Shown here: piece by piece, positions 25,064 to 33,443 of the stretch | How the letters are laid out: every line of letters begins with the position of its first letter | Numbering within the stretch: the stretch's first letter is position 1 | Origin: Vulcanimicrobiota bacterium | GTDB taxonomy: Bacteria; Vulcanimicrobiota; Vulcanimicrobiia; Vulcanimicrobiales; Vulcanimicrobiaceae | Direction: 5' to 3' | Length of the DNA stretch: 44,772 nt | Assembly: GCA_019240755.1 (NCBI GenBank) | Contig: JAFAXS010000058.1 | Location: 1-44,772, forward strand | The notes under the pieces: generated by a model | The model's database searches: none | What the model was told of the DNA's origin: nothing | The model's input: only the letters and a program-made list of their open reading frames with translations | Translations under genes and position numbers: made by a program

Positions 25064-25394
25064 AGACGCTTTGGGTAATCGCCTCGACGCCTGGAACCCG
25101 CACTTCCTTGCCTTGGAATCCGCTAACGAAGGTCCAGACCCAAACGATCAGCGCGAGAATCCAAAGGATCGGATAGAGTATCCACAGGTGGATGAAGCTC
25201 AAAACAAACCCAAGTATGATGTACAGCGCCCAAATCACGATCGACTGCGCTGCCGCCCACTTGACGAACCGGTTCGTCCCGCCTCCGACGAGCATCACGA
25301 TGCCGCCCAGCAGGCAGAACAGATAGGCGAGGCCCGCCGCGACGTTGGGTTCGAGGCCGAACGGAGTATCCTTCGGAGGTTGCGTTATCGACAT
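25044..25394 (-). CDS. DUF4870/Tic20-like small membrane protein
   Basis: The 116-residue product starts MSITQPPKDTPFGLEPN and has three or four hydrophobic spans. The segment LAYLFCLLGGIVMLVGGGTNRFVKWAAAQSIVIW matches the DUF4870 layout (span, short polar turn, F-V-x-x-x-A-x-Q-S, span; shown here in two parts at residues 21-40 and 41-54). The function of this family is unknown. AAAGGTG is a fair ribosome-binding site for the ATG at 25394; the frame is open upstream without meaningful sequence. Its end overlaps the end of the convergent acyltransferase gene by 20 nt. Confidence 0.65.
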   Translation of the reverse strand: MSITQPPKDTPFGLEPNVAAGLAYLFCLLGGIVMLVGGGTNRFVKWAAAQSIVIWALYIILGFVLSFIHLWILYPILWILALIVWVWTFVSGFQGKEVRVPGVEAITQSVFKSQLE

Positions 25395-25446
25395 ACTAAG
25401 AGCACCTTTCGCTTTTGAGAGGCCGCAAAATCTAATGCCATTCTTT

Positions 25447-25464
25447 GCTCTACGTACGAAGAGC
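25447..25464. promoter_or_regulatory. Near-perfect 18-bp palindrome, possible operator
   Basis: GCTCTACGTACGAAGAGC matches its own reverse complement at 16 of 18 positions, with a perfect CGTACG centre. It lies between the divergent DUF4870-like gene and the symporter gene, where a dimeric regulator could bind. No regulator gene is adjacent. Confidence 0.4.
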
Positions 25465-25524
25465 CCTTCGCTGGATTGGGCGCAACAGGCCGCGGACTGA
25501 TGCGAGTAAAACGATGGCGTGACC

Positions 25525-26979
25525 ATGTCTGGCGCGGCGGTCGTTCTTACAATCGCAGTAGCGGCCGTCACGATTTTGGGGTTTGCCGCGGCTCGCTGGC
25601 AGGGAGCGGACCTCGCCGATCTCGAGCAGTGGGCGTTGGGAGGGCGCAGCTTTGGAACACTGCTCTCCTGGTTTCTGCTCGGCGGCGATCTCTACACGGC
25701 GTACACCTTCATCGCCGTCCCCGCTCTCGTGTACGGCGTCGGCGCGCTGGGATTCTTCGCGGTGCCGTATGCTACGATCGCATATCCCATCGCGTTGGTG
25801 GTGCTCGCAAAGTTCTGGACGGTGGCGCGGCAAAGAGGTTACGTCACGGCCGCCGATTTCGTGCGCGAACGCTTCGGCAATCGCCGTCTCGAGCTTGCCA
25901 TCGCCTTTACGGGCGTCGTGGCCGCGATGCCGTACATCGCGTTGCAACTCGTAGGGATGCGCGCGGTGTTCGGGGGCTTCGGCCTGCTCAGTGCCGGCCA
26001 CGCAGCGCCGGCACTCACGGTCTCCTTCGTCTTGTTGGCGGCCTACACGTACACTAGCGGCCTGCGCGCGCCTGCGCTGATCGCGCTCGTCAAGGACACC
26101 CTCATCTACATTACGGTGATCGCCGCTATCGTGGTCATTCCGGCGCGGCTCGGTGGATGGGCGCACGTCTTTGGCGAGTCACAGCGATTGCTCGGCACGA
26201 GAGCGCATCCCGGGTCTATCTTCCTGGCGCGCCCGCAGTACTTCACCTACGCGACGATGGCGTTCGGCTCGGCGCTCTCCCTCTTTCTCTACCCGCACTC
26301 GATCACGAGCGTATTGGCGGCGCGCAGCCGCGAAGTGATTCGCCGCAACGCCGCGCTGCTGCCCATCTACTCGCTGCTACTCGGACTGATCGCCCTGCTG
26401 GGCTACTGCGCCGTTTCCGCTGGGATCGCGGCCAAGGACGCGAGCAGCGTCGTGCCACTGCTCTTCGTTCGATACTTTCCATCCTGGTTTGCGGGGCTGG
26501 CCGACGCCGCCGTTGTGATCGGGGCGCTCGTCCCCGCCGCCATCATGTGCATCGGTGCGGCGAACCTCTTCGCCAGCAACGTCTTTCGCGAGTTCTCTCC
26601 GCAACGGTCGCCCGTCGAGACCGCCGTCGCCAAGGCGCTCACCCTCGTGATTTGCGCGTTCGCGCTGCTCTTCGTGTTCTTCGTTCCCGTACCGTACGCA
26701 ATCGACTTTCAGCTCTTGGGAGGAGCATTAATGCTGCAGGTCTTCCCGGCGTTTGTTCTTGGTCTCTGGAGCGACTGGCTTCATCCCTCGGCGCTGCTCG
26801 CGGGCTGGGCCTGCGGGGTGGCCTCGAGTTGCGCGATGGCGTACGCCTCGAGCTTCACGCCGAACTTCACCCTGCATTTCTTCGGCGGGTCCCTGACGGG
26901 ATTCATCGCGCTCTATGCGTTGGCGGCGAACCTATTGGTGAGTGCCGCGCTCACCCTATTGATGCGGAGGGTCGAATGA
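25525..26979 (+). CDS. Sodium:solute symporter (SSS family)
   Basis: The 484-residue product has about 13 membrane spans. Family marks are ALGGRSFGTLLSWFLLGGDLYTAYTFIAVPALVYGVG (spans 1-2 and loop; the core is GGRSFG and GGDLYTAYTF), YVTAADFVRERFGNR after span 3, and GALVPAAIMCIGAANLFASNVFREF with the sodium-site region. Members take up monocarboxylates, amino acids, proline or similar solutes with Na+. Its stop overlaps the start of a RidA-type gene (ATGA). The nearby anthranilate cluster makes an aromatic or organic acid a reasonable but unproven substrate. A GTG two codons upstream is an alternative start. Confidence 0.85.
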   Translation: MSGAAVVLTIAVAAVTILGFAAARWQGADLADLEQWALGGRSFGTLLSWFLLGGDLYTAYTFIAVPALVYGVGALGFFAVPYATIAYPIALVVLAKFWTVARQRGYVTAADFVRERFGNRRLELAIAFTGVVAAMPYIALQLVGMRAVFGGFGLLSAGHAAPALTVSFVLLAAYTYTSGLRAPALIALVKDTLIYITVIAAIVVIPARLGGWAHVFGESQRLLGTRAHPGSIFLARPQYFTYATMAFGSALSLFLYPHSITSVLAARSREVIRRNAALLPIYSLLLGLIALLGYCAVSAGIAAKDASSVVPLLFVRYFPSWFAGLADAAVVIGALVPAAIMCIGAANLFASNVFREFSPQRSPVETAVAKALTLVICAFALLFVFFVPVPYAIDFQLLGGALMLQVFPAFVLGLWSDWLHPSALLAGWACGVASSCAMAYASSFTPNFTLHFFGGSLTGFIALYALAANLLVSAALTLLMRRVE

Positions 26980-27395
26980 GCGAGTACGTCAACCCCGGCG
27001 CCTGGCGTCGCCCGAGCGGCTACTCCAATGGAGTCGTCGCCGAAGGCCGCTATCTCGCCATCTCTGGCCAGATCGGTTGGAACGAGCGCAGCGAGCTGGT
27101 TTCCGACGAGTTCGTCGCCCAGGCTCGTCAAGCACTCAACAACGTCATGACCGTCGTGCGGGCCGCGGGCGGGGAGGCCGAGCACCTCCTTCGTCTCACG
27201 TGGTACATCACCGACAAGAACGAATACCGGGCAGCCCTCGAGGAACTGGGCGCCGCGTATCGCGAGATCGTAGGCGAGCACTATCCCGCGATGGCGCTCG
27301 TACAGGTCGCCGATCTGCTGGAAGATGGCGCCAAGGTCGAAATCGAGGCAACGGCCGTCTTGCCTGCGAAACCGCCGCAACGCGATGCTTCTTAG
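26976..27395 (+). CDS. RidA (YjgF/YER057c/UK114) family protein
   Basis: RidA-type trimers hydrolyse reactive enamines and imines to ketones and ammonia. The product of 139 residues has RPSGYSNGVVAEGRYLAISGQIGWN (N-terminal strands), DEFVAQARQALNNVMTVVRAAGG, LLRLTWYITDKNEYRAALEELGAAYREI, and YPAMALVQVADLLEDGAKVEIEATAVL. A typical RidA has an Arg in the R-[VAT]-x-[VIL]-x-V-x-x-L motif near the end. Here that position reads PAMALVQVADL without Arg, so it may belong to an Rid subgroup with other activity. It is translationally coupled to the symporter. Enamine intermediates in 2-aminobenzoyl-CoA breakdown would be a sensible target. Confidence 0.85.
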   Translation: MSEYVNPGAWRRPSGYSNGVVAEGRYLAISGQIGWNERSELVSDEFVAQARQALNNVMTVVRAAGGEAEHLLRLTWYITDKNEYRAALEELGAAYREIVGEHYPAMALVQVADLLEDGAKVEIEATAVLPAKPPQRDAS

Positions 27396-28350
27396 CCTCT
27401 CGGCCCTTTTGCTGTTGTCGTGGATGCAAGCCGGCGTCGAGCCGACGGAAAGCCCAACGCCGCTGGTCACTCCCGGGCCCGTCGCGCAGATGTTGCACGG
27501 AATGGTGACCGTTCCGGTCTCCTGGCGGAGCGAAAACTGGAGCGTTCACGACAGCGATCCCCACTTGAGGCGACTCGCAGCGTGGGCGACCGGCGACGGG
27601 GATCAGTCCATCGCGGTTGACGTTGCCGACGTGTTCGGCGTCAAATTGCGAAGCTTCGCGCAGAGCATCGCCGACGGGATGCACAGGAGCAACCCGCAGT
27701 TCGCTCTGCGTGAAGCGGGCACCGTGCGCCTCTGTCGCGGGCAGGACGGCTGGAAACAAATGTACGCCGCGTCGAGCGGCGGCGGCATAACGTATGTCTT
27801 TGCCGTAACGGCGCTGCACCTGTACGTCGCGACTTATAGCTTTGGGCAATCCTCTCCGGAGGGCGAAGCTGCCGCCGAAAGCCTCTGTCCGCCGCCCGAT
27901 CCGGTCGTACACGTTCCTCCGCCGCCGCTGCAGGCGCCGGCCCGCTGGACGGCGGTGCCCGAGATTGCCGATCGTTCGTTCCCCGTGGGAGTGACGGCTT
28001 GGGCCTGGATTGCGCCGCAGGCCGAATATTCGCAACGCCTCGTGGCGCTAAAGTTTCCGCTCCCGGCCGGCCACGGCGGGCTCTCCTACGGGTTCAGTGC
28101 AATGCTCGCGCATCTCGCGAAGGGCCACGCAACGGTGCTGCGCCGCTCTCCCGTCGAGCTCTGCCATTCGACCGACGCCGTATTCGTGGCGATGGAGTAC
28201 TCGGCCGGCACGCAGCCGATCCTTGCCGAATCCGTCATGACGATCGCGGGTACGAACGTCTACGCGGCCGTCTACACGCGGAGCGCCTCGCAGCGGCCGC
28301 GCTCCGAGGCAGAGCTCGCGCTCAAATCGCTGTGCCCTCCTTCGAAGTAG
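27385..28350 (+). CDS. Secreted protein of unknown function with an internal duplication
   Basis: I do not recognise the family. The 321-residue product has a signal peptide (MLLSLSALLLLSWMQAGVEP), then two similar halves joined by a Pro-rich linker (PPPDPVVHVPPPPLQAPA, around residues 170-187). Each half ends with a hydrophobic strand pair and a Leu-Cys-Pro-Pro motif: YVATYSFGQSSPEGEAAAESLCPP and YAAVYTRSASQRPRSEAELALKSLCPP (split at the motif). Cys residues elsewhere (RLCRG, ELCHS) could form one disulfide per half. The start at 27385 overlaps the end of the RidA gene, so it is probably cotranscribed. The end overlaps the convergent CoA ligase gene by 29 nt. Confidence 0.6.
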   Translation: MLLSLSALLLLSWMQAGVEPTESPTPLVTPGPVAQMLHGMVTVPVSWRSENWSVHDSDPHLRRLAAWATGDGDQSIAVDVADVFGVKLRSFAQSIADGMHRSNPQFALREAGTVRLCRGQDGWKQMYAASSGGGITYVFAVTALHLYVATYSFGQSSPEGEAAAESLCPPPDPVVHVPPPPLQAPARWTAVPEIADRSFPVGVTAWAWIAPQAEYSQRLVALKFPLPAGHGGLSYGFSAMLAHLAKGHATVLRRSPVELCHSTDAVFVAMEYSAGTQPILAESVMTIAGTNVYAAVYTRSASQRPRSEAELALKSLCPPSK

Positions 28351-29959
28351 CGGCGCCGCGAAGCTTGTAGCGCTGCAGTTTGCCCGACTCGGTGCGGGGA
28401 AGCGCCGAGATGAACTCGACCTCACGCGGTGCCTTGAACGGCGCGATCCGCGACTTGCAGAAGTCGCGTAGCTCCTCAGCTTTTTCCGGGGTCGGCGGGC
28501 AGCCGTCAACGAGCACGACAAAGGCCTTCACGTAGTTGGTCTCACGTTGCCGATCGCGCTCTCCCACGACGGCCACCTCTTTCACGTCCGCATGCGCGAT
28601 CAAGGCCTGCTCGACTTCGGGTCCCGCAATGTTGTACCCAGCCGAAACGATCATGTCGTCCGTCCGCGCGACATACCAAAAATAGCCCTCGTCGTCCATG
28701 CGATACGCGTCGCCCGGATAGTTCCAACCGTTCTGCACGTAACTCGCCTGGCGCGGATCGTCGAGATATTTGCAGCCCGTCGGCCCTTTCACGGCAAGCC
28801 GACCGATCACGCCGTTTTCGACGGGATATCCGTTTCCGTCGTGAATCTCCGCGATGTAACCGGGAACCGCTCGGCCCGTCGAGCCGGCGCGCGCGTCCGC
28901 TGCGGGCGAACCGACGAAAATGTGGAGCATCTCCGTGCTGCCGATGCCGTCGAGGATTTTGATGCCGGTCTTGGACAGCCACTCCTCCCATATCGCCTTT
29001 GGCAGCGTCTCGCCCGCGGAGACGCAACTGCGCAGTGAGCCGAGCGCATAATTCGCCCACGCCGCCGCCATCGCGCGATAGGCGAGCGGCGCCGTAAAGA
29101 TCGTCGTGACGCGGAACTTGGCGACCGCCTCCAACAACTCGGCCGGACCGGATTTCTCCAACAAAAGCGTTGCGGCACCAGCGTGCACCGGAAACAGCAA
29201 CAGCCCGCCCAGGCCGAACGTGAATCCCAGCGGAGGACTGCCGGCGAACAGGTCGTCTTCGCGCGGCTGAAGCACCCGCGAGCAATACGTGTCGCAGATC
29301 GCGAGGATGTCGCGGTGGTAGTGCATCGCCGCCTTCGGCGTGCCCGTCGTTCCGGAGGTAAACGCGATGAGCGCCACGTCTTCCGCCGCGGTTCGAACGT
29401 TCTCGAACCGGCCGCTCTTTGCGCGCATGCGGCGCTCGAGCGAATCGGGCGACGATTCCTGCTCCTGGAAACGAATCGTCCGGATGTCCGGTGTTCCGGC
29501 ACGGGCACTATCCAGCTCTTCCTGCAGACGAGCGTCGCAGAGCGCGTGACTGATTCGCGCCTTGTCGATCATGACGCGCAGCTCGGCGGCGCGATAGAGC
29601 GGCATGGTCGTGACCGCGATACCTCCCGCCTTCAACACGCCGAACCAGCAGGCCGCAAGCATCGGCGTGTTCGGCGCGCGCAGCAGCACGCGATTGCCCG
29701 CCTTGAGGCCTAGGTCGTCAACGAGTACGGCCGCGATACGATTCGACGCGTCGAACAGCCGGTCGTACGTCCAGATGTCGCCGGAGGGCGTCAGGATGCA
29801 TCGCCGGTTGCCGTCGCTGAGAGCGCGCCTGTCGAGAAGCTCCGTCGCCGCGTTCAACCATTGGGGATATCCCAGCTGCCGCAGCAGCAGCTCCGGCATC
29901 GCGCCGGCGGCGGGCAGGCGTTCTTCCGCGAACGTGTCGGCGTGGCCGGTAGGGCGCAT
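28322..29959 (-). CDS. 2-aminobenzoate/benzoate-CoA ligase-like AMP-forming enzyme
   Basis: This enzyme makes a CoA thioester from an aromatic acid, ATP and CoA. The ANL motifs are TSGTTGTPKAAMH (P-loop-like A3, about residue 207), GSTEMLHIF (A5), YPGDAYRMDDEGYFWYVARTDD (A7-A8, with RTDDMIVSAGYNI), and RTESGKLQRYKL with the catalytic Lys (A10). It resembles the benzoate-CoA ligase family, and its neighbours make 2-aminobenzoate (anthranilate) the likely substrate. The 545-residue length is normal. The ATG overlaps the stop of the acyl-CoA dehydrogenase gene (TGATG), last of a four-gene operon (lipoprotein, hydratase, dehydrogenase, ligase). Confidence 0.85.
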   Translation of the reverse strand: MRPTGHADTFAEERLPAAGAMPELLLRQLGYPQWLNAATELLDRRALSDGNRRCILTPSGDIWTYDRLFDASNRIAAVLVDDLGLKAGNRVLLRAPNTPMLAACWFGVLKAGGIAVTTMPLYRAAELRVMIDKARISHALCDARLQEELDSARAGTPDIRTIRFQEQESSPDSLERRMRAKSGRFENVRTAAEDVALIAFTSGTTGTPKAAMHYHRDILAICDTYCSRVLQPREDDLFAGSPPLGFTFGLGGLLLFPVHAGAATLLLEKSGPAELLEAVAKFRVTTIFTAPLAYRAMAAAWANYALGSLRSCVSAGETLPKAIWEEWLSKTGIKILDGIGSTEMLHIFVGSPAADARAGSTGRAVPGYIAEIHDGNGYPVENGVIGRLAVKGPTGCKYLDDPRQASYVQNGWNYPGDAYRMDDEGYFWYVARTDDMIVSAGYNIAGPEVEQALIAHADVKEVAVVGERDRQRETNYVKAFVVLVDGCPPTPEKAEELRDFCKSRIAPFKAPREVEFISALPRTESGKLQRYKLRGAATSKEGTAI

Positions 29960-31110
29960 CAGGTCTCGCCCAGGAGCGCTTTGCCGATGACCAGTTGCTG
30001 GATCTCGCTCGCCCCTTCATAGATGCGCAAGGCGCGCACGTCACGGTACAATCGCTCGACGATCTCGCCCTTCGTTACTCCGCGCCCGCCGAAGATCTGA
30101 ACGGCGCGATCGCAGATGCGCCCGGCGGCTTCGGTCGCAAACCATTTTGCCATCGCGGCCTCGCGCGTCACGCGGTCGCGCAGCGTGTCCTTTGTCCACG
30201 CGGCGCGATAGACCAAGAGGGCGCCCGCGTCGATCTCGGTTGCCATCGCCGCAATCGCCGCCTGCGTCAGTTGCAGGTCGGCGAGCGTGGCGCCGAAGAG
30301 CCGGCGTTGCTTCGAGTGACGGAGCGACTCGTGCAATGCGCGCCGTGCGAATCCGATCGCCGCGGCTCCGACCGTGCTGCGAAAAAGGTCGAGCGTGGCC
30401 ATCGCGATCTTAAATCCCTGTCCCTCGTGGCCGATTCGGCGCCCCGCCGCGATGCGCACGTTGTCGAACCTCAACGTTCCGAGGGGATGGGGCGAGATCG
30501 TCTCGACGGTCTTCTCCACGGAGAGCCCACGCTGCCCGGCGTCAACGACAAAGGCGCTCAAACCGCGGGTGCCGTCTTCGCCGGTGCGAGCAAAGACGAC
30601 GTAAAAATCGGCGATGCCGGCGTTCGAGATCCAGCTCTTTTCGCCGTTGAGAACGTACTCGTCACCGTCGCGCTGCGCGGTCGTCGCTAACGCCGCCACG
30701 TCGGACCCGGCGGCCGCCTCAGAGAGCGCAAAGGCTGCGATGCTTTCGCCACCGACCACCTTCGCCAGGTACGCGTCGCGCAGTTCGGCCGAACCGAACA
30801 ACGATATCGGCCCGCTGCCCAACCCTTGCATCGCGAAGGCGAAATCGGCCAACGCCGAGCGATAGGCGAGCGACTCCCGAGCGAGGCACAGGGTGCGCGC
30901 GTCGACGTTCTCGCGCACACCGCCGAAACGGCCCTGCACGCACGCGCCGAGCCAACCGCCGGCGGCGAGCGCGCGAACCCATCCTCGGCATGCGTCGGGC
31001 GCACGCGCTTCGTCTTCGATGACATTGACCTCGCCGAGCCACCGTGCAAGCGCGGTCGCGAAGCTGCGGTGCGACTCATCGAAGAACGGCCAGGCGAGCC
31101 GCTCGTCCAA
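29959..31110 (-). CDS. Acyl-CoA dehydrogenase family protein
   Basis: A flavoprotein of the acyl-CoA dehydrogenase fold. Seen: [44 protein letters not shown] (FAD and substrate loop; core [12 protein letters not shown] and NGEKSWISN), [33 protein letters not shown], and [23 protein letters not shown] with the catalytic Glu in YEGASE. The start is TTG at 31110, 2 nt after the hydratase stop, because a strong AGGGGAG site lies 5 nt before it; the open frame further upstream is only the shadow of the hydratase. Length is 383 residues. In anthranilate clusters such a dehydrogenase acts on the alicyclic CoA intermediate; the exact step is inferred. Confidence 0.85.
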   Translation of the reverse strand: MDERLAWPFFDESHRSFATALARWLGEVNVIEDEARAPDACRGWVRALAAGGWLGACVQGRFGGVRENVDARTLCLARESLAYRSALADFAFAMQGLGSGPISLFGSAELRDAYLAKVVGGESIAAFALSEAAAGSDVAALATTAQRDGDEYVLNGEKSWISNAGIADFYVVFARTGEDGTRGLSAFVVDAGQRGLSVEKTVETISPHPLGTLRFDNVRIAAGRRIGHEGQGFKIAMATLDLFRSTVGAAAIGFARRALHESLRHSKQRRLFGATLADLQLTQAAIAAMATEIDAGALLVYRAAWTKDTLRDRVTREAAMAKWFATEAAGRICDRAVQIFGGRGVTKGEIVERLYRDVRALRIYEGASEIQQLVIGKALLGET

Positions 31111-31112
31111 CG

Positions 31113-31901
31113 CTACTCCCCTTTGAACTCCGGCGTCTGTTTCGCAACGAAGGCTTCGTAGGCGCGCCGGAAGTCCGAGGTTTCCATGCAGAGCGCCTGT
31201 GCCCGCGCTTCCGCATCGATTGCCCGATCCAGCGGAAGCGCCCATTCCTCATACAACATGCGCTTTGTGGTCGCGTGCGCGACGGTCGGTCCATTGGCGA
31301 TGCTGCGCGCCAATTGCAGCGCGCGCGGATGTAACTCGTCGCTAGAACAGAGCTCGTTGTAGAAACCCCATTCGAAGGCTTGCGTGCCGGGCATGGTCCG
31401 TCCGGTGTAGAGCAGCTCGGAAGCGCGGCCAAGGCCGACGATTCGCGGCAGCATCGCGCATGCACCCATGTCACTGCCGGCCAATCCCACCCGCACGAAG
31501 AGGAACGCGATGCGTGAGCGCTCCGTGCCGAGCCGAATGTCGCTCGCCATTGCCAAGATCGCACCGGCGCCTGCGCACGCGCCGTCAACCGCCGCGACGA
31601 TCGGCTGCGGACAGGTGCGCATCGCCTTGACGAGATCGGCGGTCATCTGCGTGAACTCGAGCAGCTGCTCCGGCGTTCGCGTCGTGAGAGGCCCGATGAT
31701 TTCGTGCACGTCGCCGCCCGAGCAGAAATCGGCGCCGGCCCCGGTCAGAACGATGGCCTTTACGCCGCTCTCGTTTCTCAATCCGACGAAGCGATCGCGC
31801 AACTCGGCGTAGAGCGCAAAGCTCAGCGCGTTCTTGCGCGACGGCCCGTCGAGGGTTACGGTCAAGACGCGCCCGTCGGCGTCGAAGCGTGCGCGCGTCA
31901 T
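31113..31901 (-). CDS. Enoyl-CoA hydratase/isomerase family protein
   Basis: A crotonase-fold protein of 262 residues. The oxyanion-hole segments are [13 protein letters not shown] (about 56-68) and [22 protein letters not shown] (about 106-127). [26 protein letters not shown] carries Asp where PaaG-like members do, not the Glu of classical hydratases. It probably hydrates, isomerises or cleaves the ring intermediate in the aromatic CoA pathway. The ATG overlaps the stop of the lipoprotein gene (ATGA), and the acyl-CoA dehydrogenase follows after 2 nt. Confidence 0.88.
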   Translation of the reverse strand: MTRARFDADGRVLTVTLDGPSRKNALSFALYAELRDRFVGLRNESGVKAIVLTGAGADFCSGGDVHEIIGPLTTRTPEQLLEFTQMTADLVKAMRTCPQPIVAAVDGACAGAGAILAMASDIRLGTERSRIAFLFVRVGLAGSDMGACAMLPRIVGLGRASELLYTGRTMPGTQAFEWGFYNELCSSDELHPRALQLARSIANGPTVAHATTKRMLYEEWALPLDRAIDAEARAQALCMETSDFRRAYEAFVAKQTPEFKGE

Positions 31902-32293
31902 CGGATCCGGAACGGCAAATCTTCTTCGAACGTCTGTCCCGCGCTGTTGCGCGCGATTACACGCAGACGGAAGGCGCGGACGAAGATCGGCGGCGTATCG
32001 AGGACATCCAGGGCAAACGCGAAGCGCCCGGGCGCGCGATGCGGAACGTTGACGGAGAACAGATTCGTGCGGACCTCGACGCTCGCGACGTTCGTGCCGG
32101 TCACGAAGGCCCCAGACCAACGCCCGCCGCGGCGGATGTCGAGCGACGAGAAGCGCATCGCGAGAATGCGCGGCGGCGCGCCGTTGGGCTGCGTCGGCGG
32201 CGTCGGCAACTGCACAGGTAAACCGATTGCCACGTTCGAGGGAATCGGCGGAAGCCTCGATGCACATGCCGCCAACATGGCGGCAAGAACCAT
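31898..32293 (-). CDS. Small lipoprotein of unknown function
   Basis: The 131-residue product starts [16 protein letters not shown], a short lipoprotein signal with lipobox LAAC. A Pro-rich linker ([12 protein letters not shown]) follows, then a beta-rich domain of about 90 residues ([60 protein letters not shown]) that looks immunoglobulin-like. No catalytic motif. The frame is open upstream to 32395 but without signal character. It heads the hydratase-dehydrogenase-ligase operon and overlaps the hydratase start, so it is expressed with them even though its role there is unclear. Confidence 0.6.
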   Translation of the reverse strand: MVLAAMLAACASRLPPIPSNVAIGLPVQLPTPPTQPNGAPPRILAMRFSSLDIRRGGRWSGAFVTGTNVASVEVRTNLFSVNVPHRAPGRFAFALDVLDTPPIFVRAFRLRVIARNSAGQTFEEDLPFRIR

Positions 32294-32368
32294 CGCTGCG
32301 CTGCGAAGCGGCACGCCGGACGTCGTACGAACCGCGCGCTGCGCGCACCTGCACGGGAAGGCGCCATG

Positions 32369-32387
32369 GCCGTTATTGCGTAACGGC
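32369..32387. promoter_or_regulatory. Perfect 19-bp inverted repeat, possible operator
   Basis: GCCGTTA-TTGCG-TAACGGC has perfect 7-bp arms around a 5-nt centre. It lies between the minus-strand lipoprotein/hydratase operon and the plus-strand membrane protein gene, ending only 6 nt before the plus-strand ATG. A TetR- or MarR-type dimer could bind such a site. No regulator is encoded next to it. Confidence 0.45.
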
Positions 32388-32393
32388 ACCCCC

Positions 32394-33443
32394 ATGGTCG
32401 CGCAGCACGCCGCACCGCGGGATATCGTGCTCGATTATGCCGTTGCAATTTGCGGGGTATGGATCTCGGGCGGATTCTTCCTGGATGCGTGGGCGCACGG
32501 GCACGTACCGGTCGAAAGTTTCTTCACCCCCTATCACGCCGTCTTTTACTCGGGGATGTTGGCCCTGGCCGGAGTCATCGTCGTTGCCCTGATCCGGTAT
32601 CACGAATCCGGCTACAGCTGGACCAACTCGCTGCCGCGGCCGTATCGCCTCGCGCTCTTAGGCGTTCCCATCTTCGTGCTCGGCGGCGTCGGCGACATGG
32701 CATGGCACCGCATCTTGGGCATTGAGGAGGGCGTTGACGCGCTGCTCAGCCCAACCCATCAAATCTTAGGCCTCGGCATTTTCTTCTTGGCGAGCGGGCC
32801 GATTCGATCGGTGCTCTCCGAACGACCGCACGCCTCGACGCTCTGGCGGCAGCTGCCCCTGGTGCTCGGCCTCGCGACGTGGATCATCTTGGCTCGCTTT
32901 GGGACGGCCTATGCATTCGATCCCGGCGCCGGGCGGACGAACGCGCCGCCGCCGATCTCGCCGTTCACGCCAGACTATCTCACGGCGCTGGCAATCGGGT
33001 ATTACAAGATCGCGAGCGGCGTGCTGATCGTCATCTTTCAGAGCGTGCTGATCACGGGATTCTCGCTGTGGGTCGTTTCGAGGCTGCATCCCTGTCCCGG
33101 CACGTTCACTCTGCTCTTTCTGATCGGCAATCTTCCGGCGGCGGCGGCCTTCACGAACCAGACGCCGCTGTTCGCCGTAACGCTCGCGCAGTCGCTCGGA
33201 GCGGGTTTGCTCGCCGACGCCCTGGTGTTGCGCTACGATCCGCATCCCGCGCTCGGGCGAACGCGCGCGTTTCGCAGCTTCGCAATCGCCGTGCCGATGA
33301 CGTATGTCGGCATTTACCTCGTCGGAACCTTCGCGTTGGATCGGATCTGGTGGGACTGGAACGTTGCACTCGGTTCCTGGATCTGGTCGGGCGTCTGCGG
33401 TCTTGCGCTCAGCCTATTGATTCTCGCGCGCCGCAGCGCATGA
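32394..33443 (+). CDS. Multi-span membrane protein of unknown function
   Basis: I do not recognise the family. The 349-residue product has about nine hydrophobic spans: IVLDYAVAICGVWISGGFFLDAW, VFYSGMLALAGVIVVALI, LALLGVPIFVLGGVGDMAWHRIL, ILGLGIFFLASG and others. Conserved-looking polar points inside or next to spans include DAWAHGH, TPYHAVFYSG, DMAWHR and SPTHQI. These His/Asp residues could bind a metal or haem, but this is only a suggestion. The ATG at 32394 has no ribosome-binding site (a C-run precedes it), so the mRNA may be leaderless. Its stop overlaps the start of the glycosyltransferase gene (ATGA). Confidence 0.6.
   Translation: MVAQHAAPRDIVLDYAVAICGVWISGGFFLDAWAHGHVPVESFFTPYHAVFYSGMLALAGVIVVALIRYHESGYSWTNSLPRPYRLALLGVPIFVLGGVGDMAWHRILGIEEGVDALLSPTHQILGLGIFFLASGPIRSVLSERPHASTLWRQLPLVLGLATWIILARFGTAYAFDPGAGRTNAPPPISPFTPDYLTALAIGYYKIASGVLIVIFQSVLITGFSLWVVSRLHPCPGTFTLLFLIGNLPAAAAFTNQTPLFAVTLAQSLGAGLLADALVLRYDPHPALGRTRAFRSFAIAVPMTYVGIYLVGTFALDRIWWDWNVALGSWIWSGVCGLALSLLILARRSA

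Noticed and set aside
26157-26975. Upstream extension of the RidA frame inside the symporter gene
   Set aside because: It is a shadow of the symporter in another frame. RidA similarity begins at the ATG at 26976, which overlaps the symporter stop.
31111-31245. Upstream extension of the acyl-CoA dehydrogenase frame
   Set aside because: It overlaps the 3' end of the hydratase and lacks family similarity; a TTG with an excellent ribosome-binding site lies 2 nt after the hydratase stop.
31704-32393. Upstream extension of the unknown membrane protein frame
   Set aside because: It runs antisense to the enoyl-CoA hydratase and lipoprotein genes, and its Arg-rich sequence has no protein character. 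The real start is the ATG at 32394.
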